The notes beneath the pieces were generated by a model. That model did no database searches and was not told the origin of the DNA. It saw only the letters and a list, made by a program, of their open reading frames with translations. Positions 54,707 through 63,565 of a DNA stretch of 64,000 bases are shown here, piece by piece. Within the stretch, counting starts at the first letter, position 1, and each line of letters begins with the position of its first letter. The stretch is from Streptomyces griseicoloratus (GTDB lineage Bacteria; Actinomycetota; Actinomycetes; Streptomycetales; Streptomycetaceae): the NCBI RefSeq assembly GCF_014534645.1, contig NZ_JACVQF010000234.1, positions 62,001-126,000 on the forward strand, given 5' to 3'. The translations under genes and the position numbers were made by a program.

Positions 54707-57070
54707 TCAGCGGGACGGGTCCGCTTCTCGTACGAGATCGAACACCCCGTTCCCGGACTCCTCGGTGAGCAGATAGGCCTGGGCCTCGCCCACATGGAAG
54801 TACATGCCGTGCAGCTCCAGCTCGCCCGCGCTCATGGCCCGGGACACCGAGTCGTGGGCGCGCAGGTGCTCCAGCTGCTGGAGCACGTTGCTCAGGCAGA
54901 GCCGCTCGACCTCGTCGGCGGGCCGGCGCCCGGCCAGCGGGGCCCACGAGCCGTCGTCCTCGGTCATCCGCTTCAGGCTCGGCAGCCCGTGCCGCAGCCA
55001 GCGTCTGAACGGGGTCCGCTCGTCCTCGGGCCCGGCGCTGAGCAGCGCCTGCATGGCTCCGCACCCGGAGTGCCCGCACACCGTGATGGACCGGATCTTC
55101 AGCACGTCCAACGCGTACTCGATCGCGGCGGCCACCGAGTCGTCTCCGCTCTCCTCGCCGGGCAGGGGCACGAGATTGCCCATGTTGCGCACGACGAAGA
55201 GGTCACCGGGACCACTGGAGGTGATCATCGACGTGACCAGTCGTGAGTCGGCGCAGGTCAGGAACAGCTGGGAGGGCTGCTGTCCCTCGCGCGCCAGACG
55301 GGCCAGCTCGCCGCGCACCAACGGGGCGGTGTTGCGGTGGAACGCGTTGATGCCGCGCGCCAGTTCCTCCCCGCTCGGCCGGTCGGCGGTGCTCGGTGCG
55401 GCCGTCCGGCCGTCCGGGCCCTGCGGGTCGTCGGCCGGGGGTGCGGAGCCCGGGCGGTCGCACTGGTGGTTGCGCCAGGGCGTCCAGGGCCGGCAGCGGC
55501 AGCCGTCCAGCTCGGCGGGCTCGGAGATGCGTGTTCCGGGGCGGCGGCCGGTGACCTCCACGGTGCCGCCGTGCGCGGTGTGCGTCTTCTGCCAGTCCTG
55601 CAGCGTCTCGTACGCCGCGTGGTCCATGAACGAACCGTCCAGCTCCACGACCGCGTCGGCGCCGTGGGGCACGAGATGCAGGACCCGGCTCAGCCGTGGC
55701 ACCGCGAGGAACGTCAACTGGCCTCGGACATGTACGTGATGGACTCCTTCCCTCTCGTCGTGCGTGATCCGGGTGCGGGTCAGGCGGTGCAGGGCGACGG
55801 CGACGGCCACGGCGATGCCGAGCGCCACGCCCTCCAGGACGCCGAAGAACACCACACCGCAGGTGGTGACCGCGTAGACCAGCACCTCACGGTGGCGGGT
55901 CACCGTGCGGATGTGGTTCAGCGACACCATCTTCAGGCCGACGGCCATGACCAGCGCGGCGAGCGAGGCGAGCGGGATGAGCTCCAGGGCCGGGACCAAC
56001 AGCAGTGTGGCGATCATTACGAGAACGCCGTGCAGCATCGTGGAGTTCCGGCTGACGGCGCCCGCTTGCACATTCGCCGAACTGCGTACGGCCACACCGG
56101 CGATGGGCAGCCCGCCGAGGGATCCGGAGACGATGTTGGCGGCGCCCTGCCCGAGCAGCTCGCGGTCGAGGTCGGAGCGGCCGACGCGCCCGGTGGGGCC
56201 CGGCCGGTCGGCGACCAGCTTGTCCACGGCGACCGCACCGAGCAGCGACTGCACGCTGCACACGAGCGTGGTGGTCAGTACGGCGGCCAGCAGGCCGAGC
56301 ACCGGGCCGTCGGGCAGCGTGGCCAGGGCGTGGCTGCTCCAGGACGGCAGGTCGACCTTGGGCAGGCGCAGTCCGACCAGTGCCGCGACCGCGGTGGCCC
56401 CGGCGACGGCGATGAGGGCGGCCGGGACCTTGCCCAGGAGCTGCCCGGTCCGGCCGGGGATCCGCGGCCAGAACAGGAGCAGCGTGAGGGTCAGCACGCT
56501 CATGGACACGTCGGCCGGTTGCAGGTCGGCCAACTGGGCGGGCAGGGCACGCAGATTGTCGGGGACCGAGCTCTGCGGGGTGCCGCCGAGGACGATGTGC
56601 AACTGGGCGACGGCGATGGTGACGCCGATGCCCGCGAGCATGCCGTGCACGATGGCGGGGCTGACGGCGAGGGCGGAGCGCGCCACGCGCAGACAGCCGA
56701 GGCCCAGTTGGGCGAGCCCGGCGAGGACGGTGATGGCGCAGGTCGTACGCCATCCGTAGCGCTGGATGAGGTCGGCGGTGACCACGGTGAGTCCCGCGGC
56801 GGGGCCGCTGACCTGGAGCGGGCAGCCACCGAGCCACCCGGCGACGATCCCGCCCACCGCGGCGGCGACGAGGCCGGCCTGGAGGGGGGCGCCGGTGGCG
56901 AGGGCGATGCCCAGGGACAGGGGCAGCGCGATCAGGAAGACCGCGATCGAGGCCGACACGTCGGCGCCCGCGACGCGGAAGCGCCGGGGCCGCTTGTGCG
57001 GCGGGCTGTGCGGTGGATGGACGTGCTTGGTTCGGGACGAGTCGGCGTGGGTGGGGACGCAGGCTGACAT
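54707..57070 (-). CDS. SulP transporter fused to beta-carbonic anhydrase
   Basis: 787 aa. Residues about 20-430 form a SulP permease (VSASIAVFLIALPLSLGIALATGAPL, GLVAAAVGGIVAGWLGGCPLQVSGPAAGL, MVSLNHIRTVTRHREVLV) and 440-520 a STAS-like part (VHVRGQLTFLAVPRLSRVLH, VELDGSFMDHAAYETLQDW). After a Pro-rich linker, residues about 575-787 form a beta-class carbonic anhydrase with zinc ligands Cys/Asp in LTCADSRLV and His/Cys in VCGHSGCGAM. It likely takes up and interconverts bicarbonate and CO2. ATG at 57070, GGAGGAG upstream. Confidence 0.93.
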   Translation of the reverse strand: MSACVPTHADSSRTKHVHPPHSPPHKRPRRFRVAGADVSASIAVFLIALPLSLGIALATGAPLQAGLVAAAVGGIVAGWLGGCPLQVSGPAAGLTVVTADLIQRYGWRTTCAITVLAGLAQLGLGCLRVARSALAVSPAIVHGMLAGIGVTIAVAQLHIVLGGTPQSSVPDNLRALPAQLADLQPADVSMSVLTLTLLLFWPRIPGRTGQLLGKVPAALIAVAGATAVAALVGLRLPKVDLPSWSSHALATLPDGPVLGLLAAVLTTTLVCSVQSLLGAVAVDKLVADRPGPTGRVGRSDLDRELLGQGAANIVSGSLGGLPIAGVAVRSSANVQAGAVSRNSTMLHGVLVMIATLLLVPALELIPLASLAALVMAVGLKMVSLNHIRTVTRHREVLVYAVTTCGVVFFGVLEGVALGIAVAVAVALHRLTRTRITHDEREGVHHVHVRGQLTFLAVPRLSRVLHLVPHGADAVVELDGSFMDHAAYETLQDWQKTHTAHGGTVEVTGRRPGTRISEPAELDGCRCRPWTPWRNHQCDRPGSAPPADDPQGPDGRTAAPSTADRPSGEELARGINAFHRNTAPLVRGELARLAREGQQPSQLFLTCADSRLVTSMITSSGPGDLFVVRNMGNLVPLPGEESGDDSVAAAIEYALDVLKIRSITVCGHSGCGAMQALLSAGPEDERTPFRRWLRHGLPSLKRMTEDDGSWAPLAGRRPADEVERLCLSNVLQQLEHLRAHDSVSRAMSAGELELHGMYFHVGEAQAYLLTEESGNGVFDLVREADPSR

Positions 57071-57414
57071 GTCTTCCCGTCTCCTCCGGGCTGCGCGGTC
57101 GCGGTCATGGGTGGGTCCCCCGCTGGGGCGGGGGCGCTCGCGGCCGTGGGTCACGGCGTACAGCGGCGGGATCGGCGCGTGATGGTTGCGCTCAGTAAAT
57201 AGATCGTAATTCAGAGTAAAGAGCGGGCATAGACTTTTCGCGCAAACGGAGTATCAGGCTGCTCATAGGGGTGAAGCGGGCTTTTTATCGGCTTGTCGTA
57301 TTAATTCCTTCTCGGTCGCGTGCGACCTTGACGGCGCTGACGCACGTCCCGGCTCAGCAACCGACATCGCCCTCACCGGCGTTGGCCCGAGAGAAGGAAG
57401 AAGGTGGGCGGAAC
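57071..57414. promoter_or_regulatory. AT-rich divergent promoter region
   Basis: 344 bp between divergent genes, with an AT-rich core at about 57190-57310 unusual for this genome. AGTAAA occurs twice (57194-57199 and 57215-57220) spaced 21 bp, two helical turns, suggesting a direct-repeat activator site. No gene is seen. Confidence 0.45.
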
Positions 57415-58692
57415 ATGGCCGCCACCCACAGGATCGCCGCGGGCACCGCGATCGCCGCGGTCTGTGCCGCATCGCTCGCCGGTTGTGCGACCGGCGCCGG
57501 CGGTTCCCATGCAGGCGGAGGGGCGCACGGCCCGCAGAAGGCGAAGGGGGCGCCGGCGCCCGGGCAGGTCGTCCGGCTGATCGGCGACGGCTCCACCGCC
57601 TACACCGGAGCGCAGCCGCACCTGGCCAGACCGGAACGGCTCAAGCCGGGCCGGAAACCCCCGCAGTTCGTGGTGTTCTCCTGGGACGGCGCCGGTGAGG
57701 ACAGCCAGAAGCTGTTCTCCCACTTCCGCAAGGTGGCCAAGGAGAACAACGCGACGATGACGTACTTCCTGAGCGGCGTGTACCTGCTGCCGGAGGAGAA
57801 GCGGGAGCTCTACCGGCCGCCGCAGCACTCGCCGGGCCGTTCCGACATCGGCTTCAACGACGAGCAGGGCATCGCCGACACCGTCAGCCAGCTGCGCCAG
57901 GCATGGCTGGAGGGCAACGAGATCGGCACCCACTTCAACGGCCACTTCTGCGGCAGCGGGGGCGGGGTCGGCGAGTGGACGGTCCAGGAGTGGAAGGACG
58001 AGATCGCCCAGGCCAAGCAGTTCGTGAAGACCTGGAGGACCAACGCCGGGCTGAAGAACGCCGCCCCGCTGCCCTTCGACTACGACAAGGAGCTGATCGG
58101 CGCCCGCACGCCCTGCCTGGAGGGCCAGGAGAACTTCATCAGGGCCGCCGCCGAGATGGGCTTCCGCTACGACAGCAGCGGCGTCAACAACCAGGTGTGG
58201 CCGACGAAGAAGCAGGGGCTGTGGGACCTGTCGATGCAGCTCGTGCCGTTCCCCGGGCACACCTTCGAGCAGCTCACCATGGACTACAACTTCATGGTCA
58301 ACCAGTCCGGCACCTCGACCCAGGGCGACCCCGCCAAACACGCCTACTGGGGCGCCCAGATGCGCGACGGTCTGCTTCAGGGCTTCCGGCGGGCGTACGA
58401 GGGCAACCGCGCGCCCCTGATCATCGGCAACCACTTCGAGTCCTGGAACGGCGGCACCTACATGCGCGCCGTCGAAGAGGTCATCGAGCGGGTGTGCACC
58501 AAGGACGAGGTGCGCTGCGTCTCCTTCCGGCAGCTCGTCGACTGGCTGGACGCCCAGGACCCGAGGACGCTGAAGAAGCTGCGCACCCTGGGCGTCGGGG
58601 AGGCGCCGAAGCAGGGCTGGGCGTCCTTCCTGTCGGCCGGCCCCGCACCGGCCCCGAAGGGTGTGCCGGGCGCGCCGCCGGCCGGCCGGTGA
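57415..58692 (+). CDS. Lipoprotein with polysaccharide-deacetylase-like fold
   Basis: 425 aa. Signal peptide with lipobox LAGC (C24) after IAAGTAIAAVCAASLAG; the mature protein is surface-anchored. Deacetylase-like elements: VFSWDGAGEDSQKLFSHFRK (first Asp motif), MTYFLSGVYLLPEE, GNEIGTHFNGHFCG (H-x3-H metal motif), and RTPCLEGQENF with the arginine motif. It is longer than simple NodB domains and has a C-terminal Pro-rich end. Substrate is unknown. ATG at 57415 follows GAAGGAAGAAGG. Confidence 0.85.
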   Translation: MAATHRIAAGTAIAAVCAASLAGCATGAGGSHAGGGAHGPQKAKGAPAPGQVVRLIGDGSTAYTGAQPHLARPERLKPGRKPPQFVVFSWDGAGEDSQKLFSHFRKVAKENNATMTYFLSGVYLLPEEKRELYRPPQHSPGRSDIGFNDEQGIADTVSQLRQAWLEGNEIGTHFNGHFCGSGGGVGEWTVQEWKDEIAQAKQFVKTWRTNAGLKNAAPLPFDYDKELIGARTPCLEGQENFIRAAAEMGFRYDSSGVNNQVWPTKKQGLWDLSMQLVPFPGHTFEQLTMDYNFMVNQSGTSTQGDPAKHAYWGAQMRDGLLQGFRRAYEGNRAPLIIGNHFESWNGGTYMRAVEEVIERVCTKDEVRCVSFRQLVDWLDAQDPRTLKKLRTLGVGEAPKQGWASFLSAGPAPAPKGVPGAPPAGR

Positions 58693-58699
58693 CCGCCGG

Positions 58700-59680
58700 T
58701 CAGGCCGGGGCGGCGACCCCCTCGCCGAGGACGAACCCGGGGTCGACCTGCGCGGCCAGGTCGGCTCCGGTGCGCTCGTTGCCCCAGCTGTGGGCGTTCT
58801 TCAGGTGGAAGTGCACCATCTGCCGCGTGTACCGCTCCCAGTCCCGCAGCTCGTACGTCGCGTCGACGGCCGTGTGCAGGGTGCGCAGCGCCCGGCGGTT
58901 GGCGTCCTCCAGGAGGTCGAACCGGGGCGGGCGGCCCTTCTCCATGGCGCGCACCCAGTCCGAGTGCCCGACGGTCACCAGCAGGTCGTCCCCGACCTCC
59001 GCGCGGAGGAAGTCCAGGTCCTCCTCCCCCTGCACCTTGTTGCCCACGACCTTCAGGGTGACGCCGAAGTCACGGGCGTACTCCTTGTACTGCCGGTAGA
59101 CGGAGACCCCCTTCCTGGTCGGTTCGGCGACGAGGAACGTGATGTCGAAGCGGGTGAACATGCCGGAGGCGAACGAGTCCGAGCCCGCCGTCATGTCGAC
59201 CACGACGTACTCGTCACGGCCGTCGACCAGGTGGTTCAGGCACAGCTCCACCGCTCCCGTCTTGGAGTGGTAGCAGGCGACTCCCAGGTCGGCGTCCGTG
59301 AAGGGCCCGGTGACCATCAAACGGACGGCTCCGCCGTCGAGTTCCACCGGCCGCGCGCAGGCGTCGTAGACCGGGTTGTCCTCGCGCACCCGCAGCAGCC
59401 GCGATCCCTCCCCGGGCGGTGTCGTCTTGATCATCTTGTCGGCGCCCGCGATGCGCGGGTTGGTGCCGCGCAGGTAATCCTTGATCAGTCCGAGGTGGTC
59501 GCCCATCGCGGGCAGCCCGGCCGCCTCCGCCTCGTCGAGGCCCAGTGCGGCCCCCAGGTGCTGGTTGATGTCGGCGTCGATCGCGACGACGGGTGCGCCG
59601 GTGGTGGCGAGGTGGCGGATGAACAGGGAGGACAGGGTGGTCTTGCCGCTGCCGCCCTTCCCGACGAAAGCAATTTTCAT
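58700..59680 (-). CDS. ParA/MinD/CooC-type P-loop ATPase
   Basis: 326 aa. Walker A VGKGGSGKTTLSS at the very N-terminus (deviant, with signature lysine), switch DADINQHLGAALG and DMTAGSDSFASG, and FLVAEPTRKGVSVYRQYKEY. It resembles CooC, a nickel-insertion ATPase for CO dehydrogenase, though no CODH gene is in the window. ATG 59680 is where the Walker A strand begins. It is convergent with the deacetylase gene (8 bp) and divergent from the Fic-like gene. Confidence 0.82.
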   Translation of the reverse strand: MKIAFVGKGGSGKTTLSSLFIRHLATTGAPVVAIDADINQHLGAALGLDEAEAAGLPAMGDHLGLIKDYLRGTNPRIAGADKMIKTTPPGEGSRLLRVREDNPVYDACARPVELDGGAVRLMVTGPFTDADLGVACYHSKTGAVELCLNHLVDGRDEYVVVDMTAGSDSFASGMFTRFDITFLVAEPTRKGVSVYRQYKEYARDFGVTLKVVGNKVQGEEDLDFLRAEVGDDLLVTVGHSDWVRAMEKGRPPRFDLLEDANRRALRTLHTAVDATYELRDWERYTRQMVHFHLKNAHSWGNERTGADLAAQVDPGFVLGEGVAAPA

Positions 59681-59781
59681 GTTCACCAAGCGTAGCGGGA
59701 TGATAGCTGTACGTCGCACACGGACGTGAAGAAGACCACTCCTTCGTGGGGTGGGCGGCCGGGGTGCGTAGGGTCGTACCC

Positions 59782-60606
59782 ATGAGTACGACAGGCGCGA
59801 CCGCCGATCCGCTCGCGGCCCTGGGCGCACTGCCCGGCGTGTCCGAGTCCGTGGAGTCCGTACGCAAGGCCGTGGACCGGGTCTACGGCCACCGGATCAT
59901 GCGGCGGCGCAGCAACGAGATCACCTCCGAGGCGGCGCTGCGCGGTGCCCGGGGCTCGGCGGCGCTGTCCGGTGCGGACTGGGCCCTGGAGGAGGTGCGC
60001 CGGCGCACCGACTTCAGCGGTGACGCCGAGGCGCGCACGGTGGGCGCGGCACTGCGGCTGACCGCCGAGGCGGGGCAACTGCTGTCCATCTGGCGGCAGT
60101 CGCCGCTGCGGGTGCTGGCCCGGTTGCACCTCGTGGCGGCGGCGGACAAGGCCGACCAGGTGGGGCGTCCCCGCCAGGAGGGCGAGCCGGTCGACGAGCC
60201 GCTGGTGGAGCTGCCGCTGCCGGGTGCCGCGGAGGCGCACGGCCGTCTGGAGGGCCTGTCGGAGCTGATCATCGCGGGTGGTTCCGCGCCGGCGCTCGTG
60301 ACGGCCGCCGTCGTGCACGGCGAACTGCTCGCGCTGCGTCCCTTCGCCTCGCACAACGGGCTCGTCGCGCGCGCGGCCGAGCGCATCGTGCTGATCGGCA
60401 GCGGTCTGGACCCGAAATCGGTCTGTGCCGCCGAGGTCGGCCACGCCGAGCTGGGCCGGGCGGCCTATCTGGCGGCACTCGACGGCTACGTCTCCGGAAC
60501 GCCGGAGGGCATGGCCGCCTGGATCGCCCACTGCGGCCGGGCGGTGGAACTGGGTGCGCGGGAGTCGACGGCGGTGTGCGAGGCGCTTCAGCGGGGAGCG
60601 GCCTGA
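59782..60606 (+). CDS. Fic-like protein with degenerate active-site motif
   Basis: 274 aa all-helical protein. The Fic core helix is recognisable as VHGELLALRPFASHNGLVAR, which aligns with HPFxxGNGRxxR but has Arg for the catalytic His and Leu for the Arg; an inhibition-motif-like segment RGSAALSGADWALEEVR lies upstream. AMPylation activity is therefore doubtful. Older annotations call homologues oxidoreductase. ATG at 59782. A perfect terminator follows at 60654. Confidence 0.6.
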   Translation: MSTTGATADPLAALGALPGVSESVESVRKAVDRVYGHRIMRRRSNEITSEAALRGARGSAALSGADWALEEVRRRTDFSGDAEARTVGAALRLTAEAGQLLSIWRQSPLRVLARLHLVAAADKADQVGRPRQEGEPVDEPLVELPLPGAAEAHGRLEGLSELIIAGGSAPALVTAAVVHGELLALRPFASHNGLVARAAERIVLIGSGLDPKSVCAAEVGHAELGRAAYLAALDGYVSGTPEGMAAWIAHCGRAVELGARESTAVCEALQRGAA

Positions 60607-60653
60607 GGGATCGCGGCCGGTGCGGCCTGGAGGATCGCGGTGCGCTCAATAAT

Positions 60654-60681
60654 GCGGCGGTACGAGGATTCGTACCGCCGC
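60654..60681 (+). terminator. Terminator of the Fic-like gene
   Basis: GCGGCGGTACGA (60654-60665), GGAT loop, TCGTACCGCCGC (60670-60681): perfect 12-bp stem, 48 nt past the stop. Confidence 0.8.
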
Positions 60682-61000
60682 TGGCATGGCCACCGAGTTA
60701 CCAAGCGTCCTCGATAACTTGCCCATCAGGTCGGGAACTTCGCCCGTCACCTGGTGCGGCTGGCCCGTAATCGACGGGTCGACGTCGCGTGGGTGCCCGG
60801 TGTTCATGCTCGGTCCGTGGGGCCAATTGCGTTCTTAAGGTGATCCTTTCGGATGTCCTTGGTCTCGCGGGCCGTTAACTCATTTGTACTCCCGGTCAGG
60901 AGCGAGTGGAAGTCCTGGCCTCCACTTCTTTACTTTTGGGTTCAAACACCTGCAAAGGGACGTTGTGTCGTCGGGCGGCCGTGCGGCGCCGCGACGACGG
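60682..61000. other. Intergenic region between Fic-like and HAD genes
   Basis: 320 bp without a gene between convergent genes. It holds an AT-richer section near 60830-60960, with AGTGGA ... TCCACT (about 60905-60926) as a weak inverted repeat that could end the HAD transcript. Nothing else is recognised. Confidence 0.4.
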
Positions 61001-61834
61001 TCAGAGCAGCGGCCCCCGGCGTCGGCTCGCGTACCAGACGAGGCCCGCGGTGGCGGCCGCGGCGCCTATCGCTGCGGCGGCCACGAGTGCCGGGCGCGGC
61101 GGTACGGACAGGGCGGGGATCCGCTGCTTGAGCCGGACGGGCCGGTGGAAGTCGAGAATCGGCCACTCGCGCGCGATGGCCTCGCGGCGCAGGGCGCGGT
61201 CCGGGTTCACGGCGTGCGGATGGCCCACGGACTCCAGCATCGGCAGGTCGGTCACCGAGTCGCTGTAGGCGTAGCAACGGGCGAGGTCGTAGCCCTCGGA
61301 CGCGGCCAGCTCCCTGATCGCCTCGGCCTTGGTCGGCCCGTACGCGTAGTACTCCACCTCTCCGGTGAAGCAGCCGTCGTCGCCCACGACCATGCGGGTG
61401 GCCACCACCCGGTCCGCGCCGAGCAGCTCGCCGATCGGTTCGACGACCTCGGCGCCCGACGTGGAGACGATCACGACGTCCCGGCCGGCCATGTGGTGCT
61501 TCTCGATCAGGGAGGCGGCCTCGTCGTAGATGATCGGGTCGATCAGGTCGTGCAGCGTCTCGGCGACGAGCTCCTTCACCTGCTGGACGTTCCAGCCGCG
61601 GCAGAGCGCGGACAGGTACTGGCGCATCCGCTCCATCTGGTCGTGGTCGGCGCCCCCGGCGAGGAAGACGAACTGGGCGTAGGCGGTGCGCAGGACGGCC
61701 CGGCGGTTGATCAGCCCGCCCTGGTAGAAGGACTTGCTGAAGGTGAGCGTGCTCGACTTCGCAATGACCGTCTTGTCCAGATCAAAGAAGGCCGCTGTGC
61801 GGGGCAACGAGTGGTTTTCCACGACCTTGAGCAT
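61001..61834 (-). CDS. HAD-IB family phosphatase with C-terminal membrane anchor
   Basis: 277 aa SerB-like HAD hydrolase. Motif I FFDLDKTVIAKSSTL (nucleophile D18), motif II VVIVSTSGAEVVEP, motif III GPTKAEAIREL and motif IV YAYSDSVTDLPMLESVGHPHAVNPD. The end is a membrane helix ALVAAAAIGAAAATAGLVWYASRRR. The equivalents beside ssd in Streptomyces are described as morphological differentiation-associated; Rv3661 is the mycobacterial counterpart. ATG at 61834. The 6C RNA is divergent from it. Confidence 0.88.
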   Translation of the reverse strand: MLKVVENHSLPRTAAFFDLDKTVIAKSSTLTFSKSFYQGGLINRRAVLRTAYAQFVFLAGGADHDQMERMRQYLSALCRGWNVQQVKELVAETLHDLIDPIIYDEAASLIEKHHMAGRDVVIVSTSGAEVVEPIGELLGADRVVATRMVVGDDGCFTGEVEYYAYGPTKAEAIRELAASEGYDLARCYAYSDSVTDLPMLESVGHPHAVNPDRALRREAIAREWPILDFHRPVRLKQRIPALSVPPRPALVAAAAIGAAAATAGLVWYASRRRGPLL

Positions 61835-61926
61835 AGGGGCAGCCCATTCGGCGTAAGGTGTGGCGCGTGGGTTTGCCTGAGAGGGCTCTCGGGTACACCA
61901 TGGAAGTCACGGATCGTTCGCGACCG

Positions 61927-62008
61927 TGCTAACCCGGTCCGACTCCTCCCCCCCCCGAGTCGGCCGTGGAGACGACCCCCGCTCTCCCCCCCGGCGGGGG
62001 TCGTCGCA
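61927..62008 (+). ncRNA. 6C RNA
   Basis: Two hairpins with cytosine-rich loops: CCGACTC (61939-61945) / GAGTCGG (61957-61963) enclosing a loop with nine consecutive C (61948-61956), and GACGACCCCCGC (61971-61982) / GCGGGGGTCGTC (61994-62005) enclosing a loop with seven consecutive C (61986-61992). This is the hallmark of the actinobacterial 6C motif (M. tuberculosis B11; S. coelicolor scr3559). The second hairpin probably serves as terminator. Ends are approximate. Confidence 0.92.
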
Positions 62009-62192
62009 TGTCCGGGTGGGTTTTCCTCTTCTCCGCGCGGTTCAGGCGCTGTCTTCTGCGGCGATGAACGGCGATCTTGCCGCGCTCCCATGCGCTCACT
62101 CTCCGTAGCCGTCGGGCTGCTCTGCGGATGCTCCGCGCGGGGCGGGGCGGGCGTGGGTTGCGCTCACCGGTATGGGCGATGGCGATATTCAC

Positions 62193-62214
62193 AACTGTCG
62201 AGTTGTCCACAGTT
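62193..62214. promoter_or_regulatory. Inverted repeat with embedded DnaA-box-like sequence upstream of ssd
   Basis: AACTGT-N10-ACAGTT, with TTGTCCACA (62203-62211), identical to the Streptomyces DnaA-box consensus, inside it. It lies 212 bp before ssd. The remainder of the 62009-62425 gap shows no gene and should include the ssd/tad promoter. Confidence 0.45.
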
Positions 62215-62425
62215 TTCGACCAAGATCCACATGATTTCCCGGAGCCCTGCACCGTGATTCCCACGCGTCGGGCCGCGCCGAGTTCACCGCCGGTTCCGTT
62301 TGCCGGACGCCTATGGCCGGTTTTGACCGGCCGCTCATATGGAGGCCGGTCGACGGCTCTTCACACACGTGGGAATCGCGCGCCGCCGAGGCCGGCGCGA
62401 GAGGCAGCGAAGGGGGACGCAGAGC

Positions 62426-63565
62426 ATGGCCGGAAACATCACACACGATCCGCCGCCCGCCGACGGACGGCGACAGGGCGGACCGGACGGAGGGCGGCAG
62501 AGCGGACCGCTGATCGTCACCGAGGACGGCGAACTCCTCGACGACTTGTTGCGCCTGTGCGCGGCGGCCGGTGCCACCCCGGAGGTGCACCACTCGGTGC
62601 CGACGGCGGCCGACGGCCGGGTCGGCTGGGAGAGCGCTCCGCTCGTGCTGGTCGGGGACGACGCCGCCCGTCGCTTACGGGGAGCCGTGCGCAGACGGGG
62701 GGTGGTGCTGGTCGGCCGGGACCAGGACGACTCCGGCGTCTGGCGGCGGGCCGTAGAGATCGGCGCCGACCACGTCCTGATGCTGCCCGACGGCGAGCAG
62801 TGGCTGGTCGACCGCATCGCCGACGTCGCCGAGGGCGTCGGCAGGCCCGCCCTCACCGTGGGGGTCATCGGCGGCCGGGGCGGCGCCGGAGCGTCCACGC
62901 TGGCCTGCGCGCTCGCCGTCACCTCCGCCCGCGAGGGGCTGCGCAGCCTGCTGGTGGACGCCGATCCGCTGGGCGGCGGACTCGACGTCCTGCTCGGCGG
63001 CGAGACGGCCGAGGGGCTGAGGTGGCCCGCGTTCGCCGCGTCACGCGGCCGGGTCGGTGGCGGGGCACTGGAGGAGTCGCTGCCCGAGCTGCACTCGCTG
63101 CGGGTGCTCAGCTGGGACCGGGGGGACTGCGTCGCGGTGCCGCCGCAGGCCGTGCGGGCGGTCCTCGCCGCGGCCCGGCGCAGGGGCGGCACGGTCGTCG
63201 TCGACCTGCCGCGGCGGATCGACGACGGAGTCGCCGAGGTGCTTGCCCAGCTGGATGTCGGACTCCTCGTCGTACCAGCCGAACTGCGTGCCGTCGCGGC
63301 CGCCGGCCGGGTGGCCTCCGCGGTCGGCATGGTGCTGCGTGACCTGAGGGTCGCGGTGCGGGGGCCGTACGCGCCCGGGCTCGACGACCGCGAGGTGGCG
63401 AGCCTGCTCGGCCTGCCGCTGGCGGGCGAGGTGCCGGTGGAGTCCGGACTGCTGCGCGCGACCGAGGGCAGGCAGCCGCCGGGCGCGGCACCACGTGCTC
63501 CGCTGGCGCGGTTCTGCCGCCAGTTCTGGGAGCGGGCGCTGGCCGAGACGGGTGGGGTGGCATGA
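62426..63565 (+). CDS. ssd: Septum-site-determining/CpaE-like protein Ssd
   Basis: 379 aa. N-terminal receiver-like segment (LIVTEDGELLDDLLRLCAAAG, APLVLVGDDAARRLRG), then a MinD/CpaE ATPase with GVIGGRGGAGASTLACALAV (deviant Walker A), LLVDADPLGGGLDVLLG and VVVDLPRRIDDGVAEV. Ssd (Rv3660c) regulates septation in mycobacteria, and the CpaE relatives act in Tad-pilus localisation. Start ATG 62426 follows AAGGGGGACG. ATGA overlap with the TadA gene links it to the tad operon. Confidence 0.88.
   Translation: MAGNITHDPPPADGRRQGGPDGGRQSGPLIVTEDGELLDDLLRLCAAAGATPEVHHSVPTAADGRVGWESAPLVLVGDDAARRLRGAVRRRGVVLVGRDQDDSGVWRRAVEIGADHVLMLPDGEQWLVDRIADVAEGVGRPALTVGVIGGRGGAGASTLACALAVTSAREGLRSLLVDADPLGGGLDVLLGGETAEGLRWPAFAASRGRVGGGALEESLPELHSLRVLSWDRGDCVAVPPQAVRAVLAAARRRGGTVVVDLPRRIDDGVAEVLAQLDVGLLVVPAELRAVAAAGRVASAVGMVLRDLRVAVRGPYAPGLDDREVASLLGLPLAGEVPVESGLLRATEGRQPPGAAPRAPLARFCRQFWERALAETGGVA

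Noticed and set aside
62203-62211. Replication origin based on a DnaA box
   Set aside because: Only one perfect box; dnaA, dnaN, parAB and the box cluster of oriC are absent.
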